This document shows, piece after piece, positions 42,622 to 52,110 of a stretch of 64,000 nt of DNA; positions within the stretch are counted from its first letter, which is position 1; the number at the start of each line of letters is the position of its first letter. Source of the DNA: Ruminococcus sp. (lineage in GTDB: Bacteria; Bacillota; Clostridia; Oscillospirales; Ruminococcaceae); assembly GCA_017478965.1 (NCBI GenBank), contig JAFVCV010000039.1:124001-188000 (forward strand), given 5' to 3'. Under the pieces are notes generated by a model, which saw only the letters and a list, made by a program, of their open reading frames with translations, did no database searches and was not told the DNA's origin. Position numbers and translations under genes: made by a program.

Positions 42622-43386
42622 ATGGGATTTGCAGGAAGGATAATAATTCTGCTGATTTTGGCACTGTCAGTGCTGTTTCTGACCACGGTCATATACCTTA
42701 GAGTCTATAAAAAGAGAATAAACCAGAGACTCAGAGAGGGAGATTTCGGAGAGGGTGAAGAAACTTCAAAGAGGAAGATGCTTACGCCTATAGCGGTGTT
42801 CGTGCTGACACTGCTTGGGGTCACGGCGGGTGCATATATGCTGATCCTGCTGTTCGCCTGGCTGTTTTCAGCAAAAAGCGACACAAGGTATGAGACTTCG
42901 CATATCCATACCGTGACCCTTGACAGCGAGAGCAGAAAGGACACTCTGTTCGAGGACTGTCTGCCGGGGGAAGAGATAAAGGGCTATACCGTCCACACAA
43001 TGCAGGACGGGGACATAAGGTTCACCTACTACGTGAACAAGTACCCTTATTCGGGTATCCTGCCGACGCTGCTGATATCGGCGGAATATACCGGCGGGAA
43101 GGATATGGTCGGATCCGGTTACAGAATGGGGCTGAGTGCGCCGGGAGAAAAGGAGGGAACTTCCTTCGGCGGCACAGGGCTTGACCCCGACCCGCAGACG
43201 ATGACGGCCGTTACAGTCGATGATTTTGCCGGCGTACTGACCTATACCTACGGGGTGTTTGACAGCGGAGACTACGGAACGGACAATACCGAGCAGGACG
43301 GCAGAGTGAGCGACCCTCTTGAGGGCGCTGCCGCCAAAGGTACATTTACCTTTGATTTTGACACCTTGCCTTCATATTTGCAGTAA
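42622..43386 (+). CDS. Membrane protein downstream of LytTR regulator
   Basis: Protein of 254 residues with two membrane helices (about 5-25 and 55-82) and an extracellular beta-rich domain (about 90-254) ending in acidic, Gly/Thr-rich stretches. It is not the usual DUF3021 partner of LytTR proteins, which has four helices. AAGGAGGG before the ATG. It may be the sensor or target of the LytTR protein (inference). Confidence 0.6.
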   Translation: MGFAGRIIILLILALSVLFLTTVIYLRVYKKRINQRLREGDFGEGEETSKRKMLTPIAVFVLTLLGVTAGAYMLILLFAWLFSAKSDTRYETSHIHTVTLDSESRKDTLFEDCLPGEEIKGYTVHTMQDGDIRFTYYVNKYPYSGILPTLLISAEYTGGKDMVGSGYRMGLSAPGEKEGTSFGGTGLDPDPQTMTAVTVDDFAGVLTYTYGVFDSGDYGTDNTEQDGRVSDPLEGAAAKGTFTFDFDTLPSYLQ

Positions 43387-43390
43387 ATGA

Positions 43391-43418
43391 AAAGCACCCC
43401 GGTACCGGGGTGCTTTTT
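43391..43418 (+). terminator. Terminator of the LytTR operon
   Basis: Perfect palindrome AAAGCACCCCGG TA CCGGGGTGCTTT followed by TT. Confidence 0.92.
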
Positions 43419-43553
43419 GTCTGGGTCTGTGCTTGCGCTGCTTTTGGGGAACATCTCCAAAGACTTCTGCTATGGTGAGTCTAACGGGTCTTGCTAAGAC
43501 CGTCTCGCCGCTGTTAAAAAAGCTTTTTTAATATCCCTCCCATAACGGACTGA

Positions 43554-44945
43554 CTATGACACGATGTTGTTTATCCAGATATCGCCCTTTACCATGTAGT
43601 AGCCTATGACAACTTTTACTATCTCAGAAAAAGTCACCACTGCGAATAACGGGTGAATGTCAAGCCCGGTGAAGTGAGAGAGCAGAAAGGCTAAGGGTAT
43701 CATCAAAAGCCAGGTGTAGCCAAAGTCAAAGATAAATGTAAGACCCGTCTTGCCGCCGCTCCTCAGTGTGAAATAGCAGGCGTTGGTGTAGGACCATAGG
43801 GGCATCGCCATGGCCTGGACCACTATCATAAAGCTCGCCAGCTGCCTGATGTCTTCCTCTGTCTTGTATATCTGAGGGAAAAAAGCCGCCAGGGGAAGAG
43901 CTAAAAGCGCCGCTATTACCGTCACCGCCACGGAGAAAAATCTCAGCCTGTCATCAAGCCTGCGGGCCTCTTTCAGCCTTCCCGCACCCAGCTCGGCGCC
44001 TACAAGTATCCCTATGCAGGCCCCAAGCTGGATATATATGGAACTGAAAAGATTGGTCATGGTGCTGGATATGTTCCTTGCTGCCACAGCCTGCAAGCCC
44101 CTTTCAGAATAGCACTGTGCTATTACCGACATTCCGGCAGCCCAGAGGAACTCATTTATCAGCAGGGGCAGTCCTTTCTTTATCATATCCTTTGTCAGCT
44201 CCTCAGGGATATGAAGGCTGCGGTATACGCCCTTGATGTAACGGTACTTATCAGCGTGGGTGTGTGACCATACTATCACTACTCCGGCCTCGATGACCTT
44301 AGATATGACAGTTGCCAGAGCGGCGCCCCGGACCCCCATCTCAGGCATTCCCAGCCTGCCAAAGATCAGTCCGTAGTCAAGCAGTATATTGACCCCTACA
44401 GCTGAAAAGGAGCCTATCATGGGTATCCTTGTCTCTCCGCATTCTCTTATGACGCTGGAATAGGCCTGTCCGATGCCGAAGGGGATAAATCCGATGAGCA
44501 TTATGCGCATATACTCTTTGCCAAAGCCAAGGGTCCTTGCCACCACGTCAGGTGGGTCGTCGTCGCTGAGATAAAGAGATATGAGTTCTTTGTCCAGACT
44601 GCCAAAGAAAAGGGCGGCGATGATGATTATTGCCGCCGTTATCATTAGCCTGAACCTGAAAGTGTACTTCTGTCCCTTGCTGTCCCCTTTGCCGAAAAAC
44701 TGCGCTCCGAAGATGCTTGGCCCCGCCACAGCTCCGAAAACAGTGATGTTAAAAACGAACACGAACTGATTGACGATGGATACGCCGCTCATCTGCTCGG
44801 TGCCTATGCGCCCCACCATTATATTGTCTATAAGGCTGACCAGGTTAGTTACCAGGCTTTGCAGCACCATGGGGATGACCATTTTCAGCACCCTGCTGTA
44901 AAACCTCCTGTCGCCTATGTACTTCTCTTTAAAGCTGATCTTCAC
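43554..44945 (-). CDS. MATE-family efflux transporter
   Basis: Transporter of 463 residues with twelve predicted helices in two similar halves. The N-terminus VLKMVIPMVLQSLVTNLVSL-IDNIMVGRIG is diagnostic of MATE, and the second half repeats the pattern (INEFLWAAGMSVIAQCYSERG). Exports drugs or metabolites using Na+ or H+. It overlaps the end of the YolD-like gene by 17 bases, so both are co-transcribed. Substrate unknown. Confidence 0.9.
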   Translation of the reverse strand: MKISFKEKYIGDRRFYSRVLKMVIPMVLQSLVTNLVSLIDNIMVGRIGTEQMSGVSIVNQFVFVFNITVFGAVAGPSIFGAQFFGKGDSKGQKYTFRFRLMITAAIIIIAALFFGSLDKELISLYLSDDDPPDVVARTLGFGKEYMRIMLIGFIPFGIGQAYSSVIRECGETRIPMIGSFSAVGVNILLDYGLIFGRLGMPEMGVRGAALATVISKVIEAGVVIVWSHTHADKYRYIKGVYRSLHIPEELTKDMIKKGLPLLINEFLWAAGMSVIAQCYSERGLQAVAARNISSTMTNLFSSIYIQLGACIGILVGAELGAGRLKEARRLDDRLRFFSVAVTVIAALLALPLAAFFPQIYKTEEDIRQLASFMIVVQAMAMPLWSYTNACYFTLRSGGKTGLTFIFDFGYTWLLMIPLAFLLSHFTGLDIHPLFAVVTFSEIVKVVIGYYMVKGDIWINNIVS

Positions 44946-45366
44946 TTTTGTCTTCCTTTTCCTCTATCCTGAGAATATCGCTCAGCGGGAGCCGCCGTCC
45001 GTCGCTGAAAATGACGGTCCCTGTCTCTCTTTCTATCCTCCTGACTCTTCCCTCAGCTAAAGCGGCGGCTCCGCCCTCTTTTTCACTGTCGGGCAAAAAA
45101 TATGTGATCCTGACCGCCGGCAGCTCATGAGCCTTTTCCTCCAGCCGGCAAATGGCCTCATCAAGCTCTGCCAGGTCGTCCTCGCTGAGCTGCGGGCGGC
45201 TCTCTGTGAGCCTTGCGGCCTCGCCGATCTCCTCCTCCAGTCCCGTCAGCGCTGAAAAGGGCGAGAACTGCGAAGCTCTTTCCTGCCGGCTCATGCGGCT
45301 GCGTTTCGACGAAGTCCTGTGGGGGAGTGTTATGATGTCATCATACTTGCTTACGTCCTCATTCAC
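44929..45366 (-). CDS. YolD-like protein
   Basis: Protein of 145 residues with the YolD-family start YDDIITLPHRTSSKRSRMS and RASQFSPFSALTGLEEEI, and a C-terminal SH3-like strand-rich part (TGTVIFSDGRRLPLSDILRI). YolD proteins are normally encoded beside Y-family polymerase genes, but here the neighbour is a MATE pump. GTG 45366 is preferred (AGAGAGGTGAGG upstream); ATG 45387 is also possible. Function unknown. Confidence 0.75.
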   Translation of the reverse strand: MNEDVSKYDDIITLPHRTSSKRSRMSRQERASQFSPFSALTGLEEEIGEAARLTESRPQLSEDDLAELDEAICRLEEKAHELPAVRITYFLPDSEKEGGAAALAEGRVRRIERETGTVIFSDGRRLPLSDILRIEEKEDKSEDQL

Positions 45367-45428
45367 AGTCCTCACCTCTCTTACCATACCCTAGGTCTGC
45401 GGATAGCCCCGCTTTTCCGGGCCTTCCG

Positions 45429-47204
45429 CTAAATGTTCACCGCCGAGTCAGTTTTCAGCCCGTATTTCAGACTGTATTCTCTGACGGTCTTTTCCATGTC
45501 GGAGCCTTTGATGCTGATGGGGTCTCCGTTTTCGATATGTATGCGGTAGCTGTCCGCATTGACTTCTATCATAGCCATCACTATCTTTCCGCAGTGGACA
45601 GCCATCCTTTCCAGATTAGTCAGCAGCTCGCCGAAGTCAGAACCCTGTCTCAGGGTACATTCCCCGGCCTGCAAACGCCTTACGTGGTGCATCTCCGCCC
45701 GGTTGCACAGCGCACGGATAACGGTGTTGAGCGCTGCCACCCGGTCGTCAGCCTGCCATTTTTCCTGCATGAAAGCCTCTACCGTCAGGTCAAGTATCTC
45801 GTTGACGGCGTTCTTTATCTGCCCTAAGTCCCGGCCGGCCTTTTCGGAATAGACGATGTTGTCCTCCTTGTTGTTCTTGGCGATATAGGCTATGCTCATG
45901 GCGTGGTCGGTTATCCTCTCAAAGTCAGACAGGGTGTGGAGGTATTTAAAAACGTCAGCATTCTGCCACTTGTTCAGTTCACGTCTTGAAAGCTTCATCA
46001 GATAAGTGCCGATGTCGTTCTCATACCTGTCCGCAAGCTGCTCGCACAGGGAAGTCTCCTCCAGATACTCGTCCTTATAATCCTCCAGGGCGGAAAAGCA
46101 GCTTTTCACGCTGTTGACCGTGGTCTTCGCCATATCGTAGACGGCATTCTTGCTCTGAGAGATGGCCAGAGAAGGGTAGGGAAGAAAGCGTTCCTCCAGC
46201 TGTATCTGGACCAGCTCTTTCTTTTCCGGCCTCTTCCTGTCCTTGATAAGAAAGCAGGTAAGTTTTTCCAGCAGGCCTATGAACGGGAACAGCACGATGA
46301 TGTTTATGACCCTGAAAAGGGTGTTGACCTCAGCTATGGAGAATGAGGTCATGGTCTTTGTCATAAAAGGCAGATCTGCGAAAATATTGATAATGTAAAG
46401 TCCGCCGCCGCAGACGATGACGCCGAGCACCGAAGCGATGAGGTAGACGAAGGCGGTCCTTTTGCCGGCGGTATTGGCAGCCAGGGCCGACAGCAGCACC
46501 GGCACCGCAGCGCCTATGGAGATACCCAGCAGGATAGGGAAAGCCGTATCAAAATCAATGGCCCCTGTGGCCGTAAGGGCCTGTAAAATACCCACGGCTG
46601 CCGATGCGCTTTGAAGCACCGCCGTGAACACCGTGCCGGCCAGTATGCCCAGAATGGGGTTTGAGAACATAGTCAGTATCTCAACGAAGGCCTTGCTCTC
46701 GGAGAGGGGAGCCATGGCTCCGCTCATAGTCTCGATCCCTACCATCAGCACTACGAAACCCAGGAGTATATCCCCCAGGTTCTTCTGCCGTTTTGAGAAT
46801 GACCGGCAGTAAAGGCCGATAACTGCGATAACGCCGGTTATGGTGGTGGTGGACAGCAGATCCGTCCAGCCACCGGCGCCGTGTATGCTTGAAAGGGCGA
46901 TGATCCAGCCGGTGACGCTGGTGCCCACTATGGAGCCAAGGATTATGCCTATGGACTGTCTGAATTTCATCATGCCCGAATTGACAAAGCCCACGGTCAT
47001 GACCGAAGTAGCTGATGAAGACTGTATCACAGCAGTGACCCCGGTGCCGAGAAGTATGCCCTTGAGCGGGGTGTCAGTCAGCTTGGCTAAAAATTTCTCC
47101 AGCTGGTTGCCCGCAGCCTTTTTAAGTCCGTCGCCCATCAGCGCCATGCCGAACATGAACATCGCCATACCGCACAGCAGCTCGAACAGGTTAGTTATAC
47201 TCAT
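45429..47204 (-). CDS. Na/Pi cotransporter family protein with PhoU-like domain
   Basis: Membrane protein of 591 residues. Two inverted NptA repeats carry the QSSS-type motif: GTGVTAVIQSSSATSVMTVG (about 45-65) and FTAVLQSASAAVGILQAL (about 190-207). About eight helices (to residue 300) are followed by a cytoplasmic PhoU-like helical domain (about 350-540). ATG 47204 is chosen for the GGGAGGAATAAGG site. Imports phosphate or senses it; PhoU fusion implies regulation of transport. Own promoter. Confidence 0.88.
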   Translation of the reverse strand: MSITNLFELLCGMAMFMFGMALMGDGLKKAAGNQLEKFLAKLTDTPLKGILLGTGVTAVIQSSSATSVMTVGFVNSGMMKFRQSIGIILGSIVGTSVTGWIIALSSIHGAGGWTDLLSTTTITGVIAVIGLYCRSFSKRQKNLGDILLGFVVLMVGIETMSGAMAPLSESKAFVEILTMFSNPILGILAGTVFTAVLQSASAAVGILQALTATGAIDFDTAFPILLGISIGAAVPVLLSALAANTAGKRTAFVYLIASVLGVIVCGGGLYIINIFADLPFMTKTMTSFSIAEVNTLFRVINIIVLFPFIGLLEKLTCFLIKDRKRPEKKELVQIQLEERFLPYPSLAISQSKNAVYDMAKTTVNSVKSCFSALEDYKDEYLEETSLCEQLADRYENDIGTYLMKLSRRELNKWQNADVFKYLHTLSDFERITDHAMSIAYIAKNNKEDNIVYSEKAGRDLGQIKNAVNEILDLTVEAFMQEKWQADDRVAALNTVIRALCNRAEMHHVRRLQAGECTLRQGSDFGELLTNLERMAVHCGKIVMAMIEVNADSYRIHIENGDPISIKGSDMEKTVREYSLKYGLKTDSAVNI

Positions 47205-47281
47205 CCTTATTCCTCCCGAAAAAGGGTAAAGGGTCACTGTTCCCTAAAGCTCTGCGGCTGACCCTGGCCACAGTCAAAATC

Positions 47282-47310
47282 AGTATAACACAGTCGAAAA
47301 GCTTTGTCAA
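47282..47310 (-). promoter_or_regulatory. Promoter of the Na/Pi cotransporter gene
   Basis: Minus strand: TTGACA (47305-47310), 17 bases, TATACT (47282-47287). Confidence 0.8.
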
Positions 47311-47339
47311 CATCGGCTGTGGCTCCCAGCATAAAAGTG

Positions 47340-48044
47340 CTACTTTCCTGCTGTTCCTGCGATAAGAGCTGCCTTCTCGGCGGCGGCCTGTTCTTCAGCC
47401 TTTATGAAAAGCTTATAGACCGGTGCGATGGCGGCAAGGTCCTCCTTTACTGTGCTTATGAACCTGGGTGAAAAGAAAAGTTCCGGGTCGTCGCTCTCAA
47501 AATTAAAGCCTATCCGCTTGCGGCAGAGCCAGTTTTTAAGCCTTTCCGGCTCCTGCGGAAATCTGTCCCGCTTATACTTTTCCCCGGTCATGACCAGATG
47601 CTCCTGTCCCTCATAGGCTTTTATGGCGGACATTGCGGTCCTGTCCCCGGAAAGTATGAGCTTTCTGACGCTCTCCATGACCGGCACAGGCATCATATAA
47701 TACCCGCAGCCCCAGCCGAAAGCTTCGTCGCTTATCCACACATAGAATTCCGGCTTGCTGTCAAATCTTTCCTTTCTCCTCATGAATGAGCACCAGACGC
47801 TTTTTCTGAAAAACATACCGTCCTTTATCAGTCTCACATCACGGTAGAGTCTGGAGACCTTTTTGGGGTCGCAGACTATCTCCGGGTCAGTCTCCTTCAT
47901 CAGCGGAGTCAGCTCCGTGATGATCTCAGCGAAGGGGGTAAGGATCTCTTTCTCATAAACGGCTTTATTGGCCCTGAACCATTCCTTGTCGTTGCGGGAA
48001 TAGTTCTCGAACAGAAACTGCGGAGCTTCAGGTGTAAATGGCAT
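47340..48044 (-). CDS. DUF2461-family protein
   Basis: Protein of 234 residues matching the DUF2461 pattern: FLFENYSRNDKEWFRANKAVYE at the start, then RLYRDVRLIKDGMFFRKSVW and GWGCGYYMMPVPVMESVR. Function unknown. ATG 48044 is preferred over 48050 (AAGGAAG 7 bases upstream). Confidence 0.85.
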   Translation of the reverse strand: MPFTPEAPQFLFENYSRNDKEWFRANKAVYEKEILTPFAEIITELTPLMKETDPEIVCDPKKVSRLYRDVRLIKDGMFFRKSVWCSFMRRKERFDSKPEFYVWISDEAFGWGCGYYMMPVPVMESVRKLILSGDRTAMSAIKAYEGQEHLVMTGEKYKRDRFPQEPERLKNWLCRKRIGFNFESDDPELFFSPRFISTVKEDLAAIAPVYKLFIKAEEQAAAEKAALIAGTAGK

Positions 48045-48163
48045 GGTCATCTTCCTTTCATATCACATCTCATTATATTATAACTCAAAACTATGAACAA
48101 ATCTATCAGATCTCACAGCACAAAAAAATCCCCCCCGCTGACTGCGGAGGAGATAATATAAGG

Positions 48164-50188
48164 TCAGCTCACCTTTACCAGCTGTTCGCTGACGGTGGAA
48201 TAATAGTTCTTTCCGTCGATGGTCTTGTAGGCCCGCACGGAGATATAGTAGTTCTCTCCGCTGACAAAGCCGTTTTTCAGAAAGCTTGTACCGGTGGTGC
48301 AGCCTATGGGAGAACGTGCCTCGCCGGAGGTCCGCTTAGAGCTTATCTCATAGCCGCTGGCCCCCGTGACATTTTTCCACTGCACGCTGACTATGCCCTT
48401 GCCGGGTGAAGTCACCGTTATCTCAGGCCCTTCATACCTGGTGTATACCGTGACAGTTGCGCTGGAGGAGCTTAAAAGCTCGGCGCCATCGACAGTCTTA
48501 TAACCTTTCACCGCATAGAAATATGAAGTGTTCGGCTTGACTGAGGTATCGGTAAAAACGTTGAAGGACTGTTTTTTGAGCCTTTCATAGCTCATGCCGC
48601 CGTCCGTCGAGCGGTAGATCACATACCCTTCCGCCTTGTCGGCCTGGCCCCAGGTGAGTATGACCGAGCTGCTGCTGACTGCGGCAGACTTCAGCGACTT
48701 CACGTTGTCCGGCCTGACGGTAGACCAGCCTGCCCCTGACCAGGTCTTGTAGGTGCCGCCGGCATTATTGGTATAGAAATTGCCGGTCATGAGCACATCA
48801 GTGCTGTGGGTATAGTTCCCGATGCCAAGACCTGCGCAGCTGCGGGCGCTGTTGCCGCTCATGGAGCTTACGAAGGAGCTGGGCTGGATATGGATGCCGT
48901 TGCCGGGGCTGTCGTTGCTGTAATACCGGCAGTTTGACACATGGTTGCGGTCCATGCCGGAGGTCACTCTGGAATTTGCGATGAGTATGCCTGTCCCCGT
49001 GCCACGGGTGACTGTATTGCCGCTGACGGTCCTCAGAACGGCCTGGTTGGTGTAGAAAATGCCGAATTGCCCGTACTGGGTGATAAGATTATTGCTTACA
49101 GACCCGGAGGTTATATACTCCGTGACGCTGCTGCCGCCGCCGTAACGGTAGCTGTTTGTAAGAGTGCCGTAGATGCCGATGCTTCCGGGTGTGTTCCGCA
49201 GATTTATGGTATTTCTCGTGATGTCCGGATAGCCGGCGGCCTCTCTTATGCCCTGGGAATAAAGTCCGCATATATTGTTGCCGGTCACGGTGCTGTTATC
49301 GAAAGCGTAGGCATGGATAGCCGGACCGTTTTCGGCATAGCGGCGGGTGTTGAGAAAATTGTTGCTGCTTATGACGATGCCGCTCATATGGTGTCCCCCG
49401 GAAAGGGTGTGGTGGTTGCCGATGCCGATGGGATAATCGTAGAATGTGCAGCCTGTGACGGTGATATTTTTGCTGACGGTGTCGTCGCAGTAATAAGCCC
49501 CGTTCCAGCCAGGGTGGCTGATGTCTATCTGCAAAGCCTCGCTGGAGCTCCTTGCGACGCCGTAAAAGCCGGAGAAGGTGCAGTCCTTCACCAGGCAGTC
49601 CTGACAGCCTGAGAACTCTATCAGATGGCCCTGATAGGAATTGCGCAGGTCAACATTGAGGACCTTTACCCCGGTGGCATGGCCGAAATTCAACAGATTT
49701 ACCTCCACGGCGCTGGGCGAGTAGCCGCAGCCGTCGATGGTCCCGTTCTTCACAGTGATGTCATGGGTCATGTAATATCCCGTACCGTAGAGCTTTTCGC
49801 CTGTGGAGTCACAGTTTTGCAGCATATTTGTATTGAACATATTCCCCGACTTCTTTATCGTGGACCCGTTAAGGTCAAGAACGGTGTTCGACTTCATTCT
49901 CAGTGCGTTTCCGGTGGTGGTGTTTATATAGTATTCCCCGCCCCTCGGCAGCACTACCGTCAGGGTCTCCTTCTCGTCGGCAGACATGAGCGCCTGGTGG
50001 ATCGCCTGATAGTTCAGCCCTCCGTTATTCTCTCCCTCATAGAGCCTGACATAGATCGTTTTCCCTCCAGCTGCCGAGGCAGGCGAACAGAAGACCGCTG
50101 CCAAAAAAAACATAAGCACAGACCCAAAAGCCCGGAAAAAGGCCTTTACTGCGCCTTCGTATCCCCTTATATCCATAAAGCCCCCCAT
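48164..50188 (-). CDS. Secreted right-handed beta-helix protein with two Fn3 domains
   Basis: Exported protein of about 670 residues. The signal peptide ends near SPASA; a pectate-lyase-like parallel beta-helix spans about 70-470 (many N-x-I/V-T-G-N turns such as NTINLRN, VSNNLITQYG, SGNTVTRGTGTG). Two fibronectin type III domains cover about 480-670 (SSSVILTWGQADKAEGYVIY; GIVSVQWKNVTGASGYEISS). It probably binds or cleaves a polysaccharide; catalytic residues were not identified. Starts at 50188 or 50176 (GGGGGG just upstream) are both possible. Consensus promoter at 50257. Confidence 0.8.
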   Translation of the reverse strand: MGGFMDIRGYEGAVKAFFRAFGSVLMFFLAAVFCSPASAAGGKTIYVRLYEGENNGGLNYQAIHQALMSADEKETLTVVLPRGGEYYINTTTGNALRMKSNTVLDLNGSTIKKSGNMFNTNMLQNCDSTGEKLYGTGYYMTHDITVKNGTIDGCGYSPSAVEVNLLNFGHATGVKVLNVDLRNSYQGHLIEFSGCQDCLVKDCTFSGFYGVARSSSEALQIDISHPGWNGAYYCDDTVSKNITVTGCTFYDYPIGIGNHHTLSGGHHMSGIVISSNNFLNTRRYAENGPAIHAYAFDNSTVTGNNICGLYSQGIREAAGYPDITRNTINLRNTPGSIGIYGTLTNSYRYGGGSSVTEYITSGSVSNNLITQYGQFGIFYTNQAVLRTVSGNTVTRGTGTGILIANSRVTSGMDRNHVSNCRYYSNDSPGNGIHIQPSSFVSSMSGNSARSCAGLGIGNYTHSTDVLMTGNFYTNNAGGTYKTWSGAGWSTVRPDNVKSLKSAAVSSSSVILTWGQADKAEGYVIYRSTDGGMSYERLKKQSFNVFTDTSVKPNTSYFYAVKGYKTVDGAELLSSSSATVTVYTRYEGPEITVTSPGKGIVSVQWKNVTGASGYEISSKRTSGEARSPIGCTTGTSFLKNGFVSGENYYISVRAYKTIDGKNYYSTVSEQLVKVS

Positions 50189-50256
50189 CGTTTTGCCGCC
50201 ATTTTTCATAACCGGCAAGACTGTATTTGGTAATTAACAATAAACATTATTACTAA

Positions 50257-50285
50257 ATTATAACACATTTTTAACATTCTGTCAA
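50257..50285 (-). promoter_or_regulatory. Consensus promoter of the beta-helix gene
   Basis: Minus strand: TTGACA (50280-50285), 17 bases, TATAAT (50257-50262). It is divergent from the promoter at 50326. Confidence 0.88.
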
Positions 50286-50325
50286 GAGACTGCGGACAGG
50301 ACCTCACAGCACGCTGTATTTGCTA

Positions 50326-50354
50326 TTGACAAGGGGCGGGAATACTGATATAAT
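50326..50354 (+). promoter_or_regulatory. Consensus promoter of the cyclase-family gene
   Basis: TTGACA at 50326-50331, 17 bases, TATAAT at 50349-50354. Confidence 0.9.
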
Positions 50355-50384
50355 TATAGTGTATATCGGGTGTGTGAAGAGGTG

Positions 50385-50978
50385 ATGGGAGTGCTGATAG
50401 ATATTTCTCAGGAGGTCTTTGGCTGCAAAGTCTTTCCGGGGGACCCGGCGCCGGAGAAAAGGATGCTGCAAAGCCTTGAAAACGGCGATGTATGCAATCT
50501 TACATACCTTTCCATGTGCGCCCACAACGGCACCCATGTCGATGCACCGTACCATTTTCTGAATGACGGCAGGACCATCGACATGATGGAGCTTGACACA
50601 TTCATAGGCAGCTGTTGCGTGTTCAGACATGAAGGCGATGTGAGCGCTGAGGACGCACGGACCATGCTCGAAAGGGCAGGAGCGCAGGGCTGCGGGGAGA
50701 GGATACTTATTGGCGGCAGAGCCACGGTAACTGCCGGGGCGGCAAAGGTCTTTGCAGATGGCGGGATAAAGCTCCTCGGCAACGAGAGCCAGACCGTAGG
50801 GCCGGAGGACGCACCTAAGGAGGTGCATCTTATACTTCTCGGCGCCGGGGCGGCGCTGCTGGAGGGCATAAGGCTTGAGGGAGTCAGCGAGGGGAAGTAT
50901 TTTCTCATGGCGGCGCCGCTCGGTCTGGGAGGATGCGACGGCGCACCCTGCCGTGCAGTGCTTTCAGACAGTGTCTGA
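50385..50978 (+). CDS. Cyclase / kynurenine-formamidase-like hydrolase
   Basis: Metal-dependent hydrolase of about 197 residues. The family motif HNGTHVDAPYHF holds the H-x-G-T-H-x-D metal site, and GGIKLLGNESQTVGP fits the conserved core near the C-terminal half. Start is either ATG 50385 or GTG 50391; AGAGG spacing favours the latter. First gene after its promoter and probably upstream of the lipoprotein gene. Substrate is not tryptophan-related with certainty, since no tryptophan catabolism genes are near. Confidence 0.82.
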   Translation: MGVLIDISQEVFGCKVFPGDPAPEKRMLQSLENGDVCNLTYLSMCAHNGTHVDAPYHFLNDGRTIDMMELDTFIGSCCVFRHEGDVSAEDARTMLERAGAQGCGERILIGGRATVTAGAAKVFADGGIKLLGNESQTVGPEDAPKEVHLILLGAGAALLEGIRLEGVSEGKYFLMAAPLGLGGCDGAPCRAVLSDSV

Positions 50979-51029
50979 ACGGATCAGGTTGAGTGAAAGG
51001 TAATGATCGGGATCATGGAGAGTGTTGGT

Positions 51030-52064
51030 ATGAAAAAATATATTGCGGCACTGCTTTGTGCGGTCATGATGCTGAGCGGATGTACGCTTTATGAAAGAGA
51101 GCTGCCCGACGACAGCAGCCAGGCCCAGCCGGCGGCTGTGGAGGAGGAGAGATATGAGAAGCTGCTCCCCGAGATACCGCTTATGGTAAAAAATGCGCCC
51201 TGGCGCAAAGGCGGCAGGCTCAGATATTCCGATTTCCAGATCGGCGGCGGGGACCCTCTTAATGAGCATATCATCGAGAACGGGGAGATCTACGCCTATA
51301 CCTGCTGGAGGGGCCTTGACGACGATGGGGAGCTTTTGAGTATCGGCAGCCTGGCCCCAAGGCTATGGCTCACCTCTACTAAGGAGAGCGTGCTGGAAAA
51401 CTACGGTGAGACTGAGGTCTTTGAGACGGACCTTGATAATGACCGGCTCTACGCCTACGCTGTGGAGAACGCCGCTATGAAAATGATGGACATGATGGAG
51501 CGAAGCACTGAGTATGTGCAGTATTTCTATACAGTGCCCGGGTGCAGCAAGGCTTTTGCAAACGTGGCGGACCTCAAATTCTATTTTGACAGCGAGGGCT
51601 ATATAATGCTGATGGCCGTGGAGATAAACGAGGAACTGATGCCTCTGGAGGGCTACGGCGATGACTATAGCCCTAAGCTCTACAGCCAGGTACGGGACGT
51701 TCAGGCTTTTGACCCGGAGGGATATGAGATGAGGGTAGGGGTCTTACAGCACGACCTTTTCAGGTATGATGTTCCAAGGACCGACAGACCCTGTCCGGTA
51801 TACAGTTTTGAGGACGGAGAGATCACCGCAAGATGGTACGATTTCGAGGGGAATGAGGTCAGCGACCACCCTGTGAGCGCCTTTGACGGCGGGGTGAAGT
51901 ATGGATTTGACGGGGAAAGGATAAGTCTGGAGCTTAACGAGGACAGCGGTTTCAACAGCGACAACACTTATTTCATTTTTGATAAATATTTTGGGTGCTA
52001 CAGGCTTTATGAGCCATGCTGGGCGCAGGAGGACTCAAGTGCGCTGCTGCTGAGACTGAGATAG
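51030..52064 (+). CDS. Lipoprotein of unknown function
   Basis: Protein of 344 residues with signal MKKYIAALLCAVMMLSGC (lipidated Cys18) and a large acidic, aromatic-rich extracellular domain (many YE, DDYSP and FEDG repeats). I do not recognise a family. ATG 51030 is chosen because GGAG lies 9 bases upstream; the frame opens at 51003 but would add nine residues before the signal. Confidence 0.62.
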   Translation: MKKYIAALLCAVMMLSGCTLYERELPDDSSQAQPAAVEEERYEKLLPEIPLMVKNAPWRKGGRLRYSDFQIGGGDPLNEHIIENGEIYAYTCWRGLDDDGELLSIGSLAPRLWLTSTKESVLENYGETEVFETDLDNDRLYAYAVENAAMKMMDMMERSTEYVQYFYTVPGCSKAFANVADLKFYFDSEGYIMLMAVEINEELMPLEGYGDDYSPKLYSQVRDVQAFDPEGYEMRVGVLQHDLFRYDVPRTDRPCPVYSFEDGEITARWYDFEGNEVSDHPVSAFDGGVKYGFDGERISLELNEDSGFNSDNTYFIFDKYFGCYRLYEPCWAQEDSSALLLRLR

Positions 52065-52110
52065 GTCATGGCATATCCATCAAGAAAAATACGAAGGAAG
52101 AAAAAATAAC

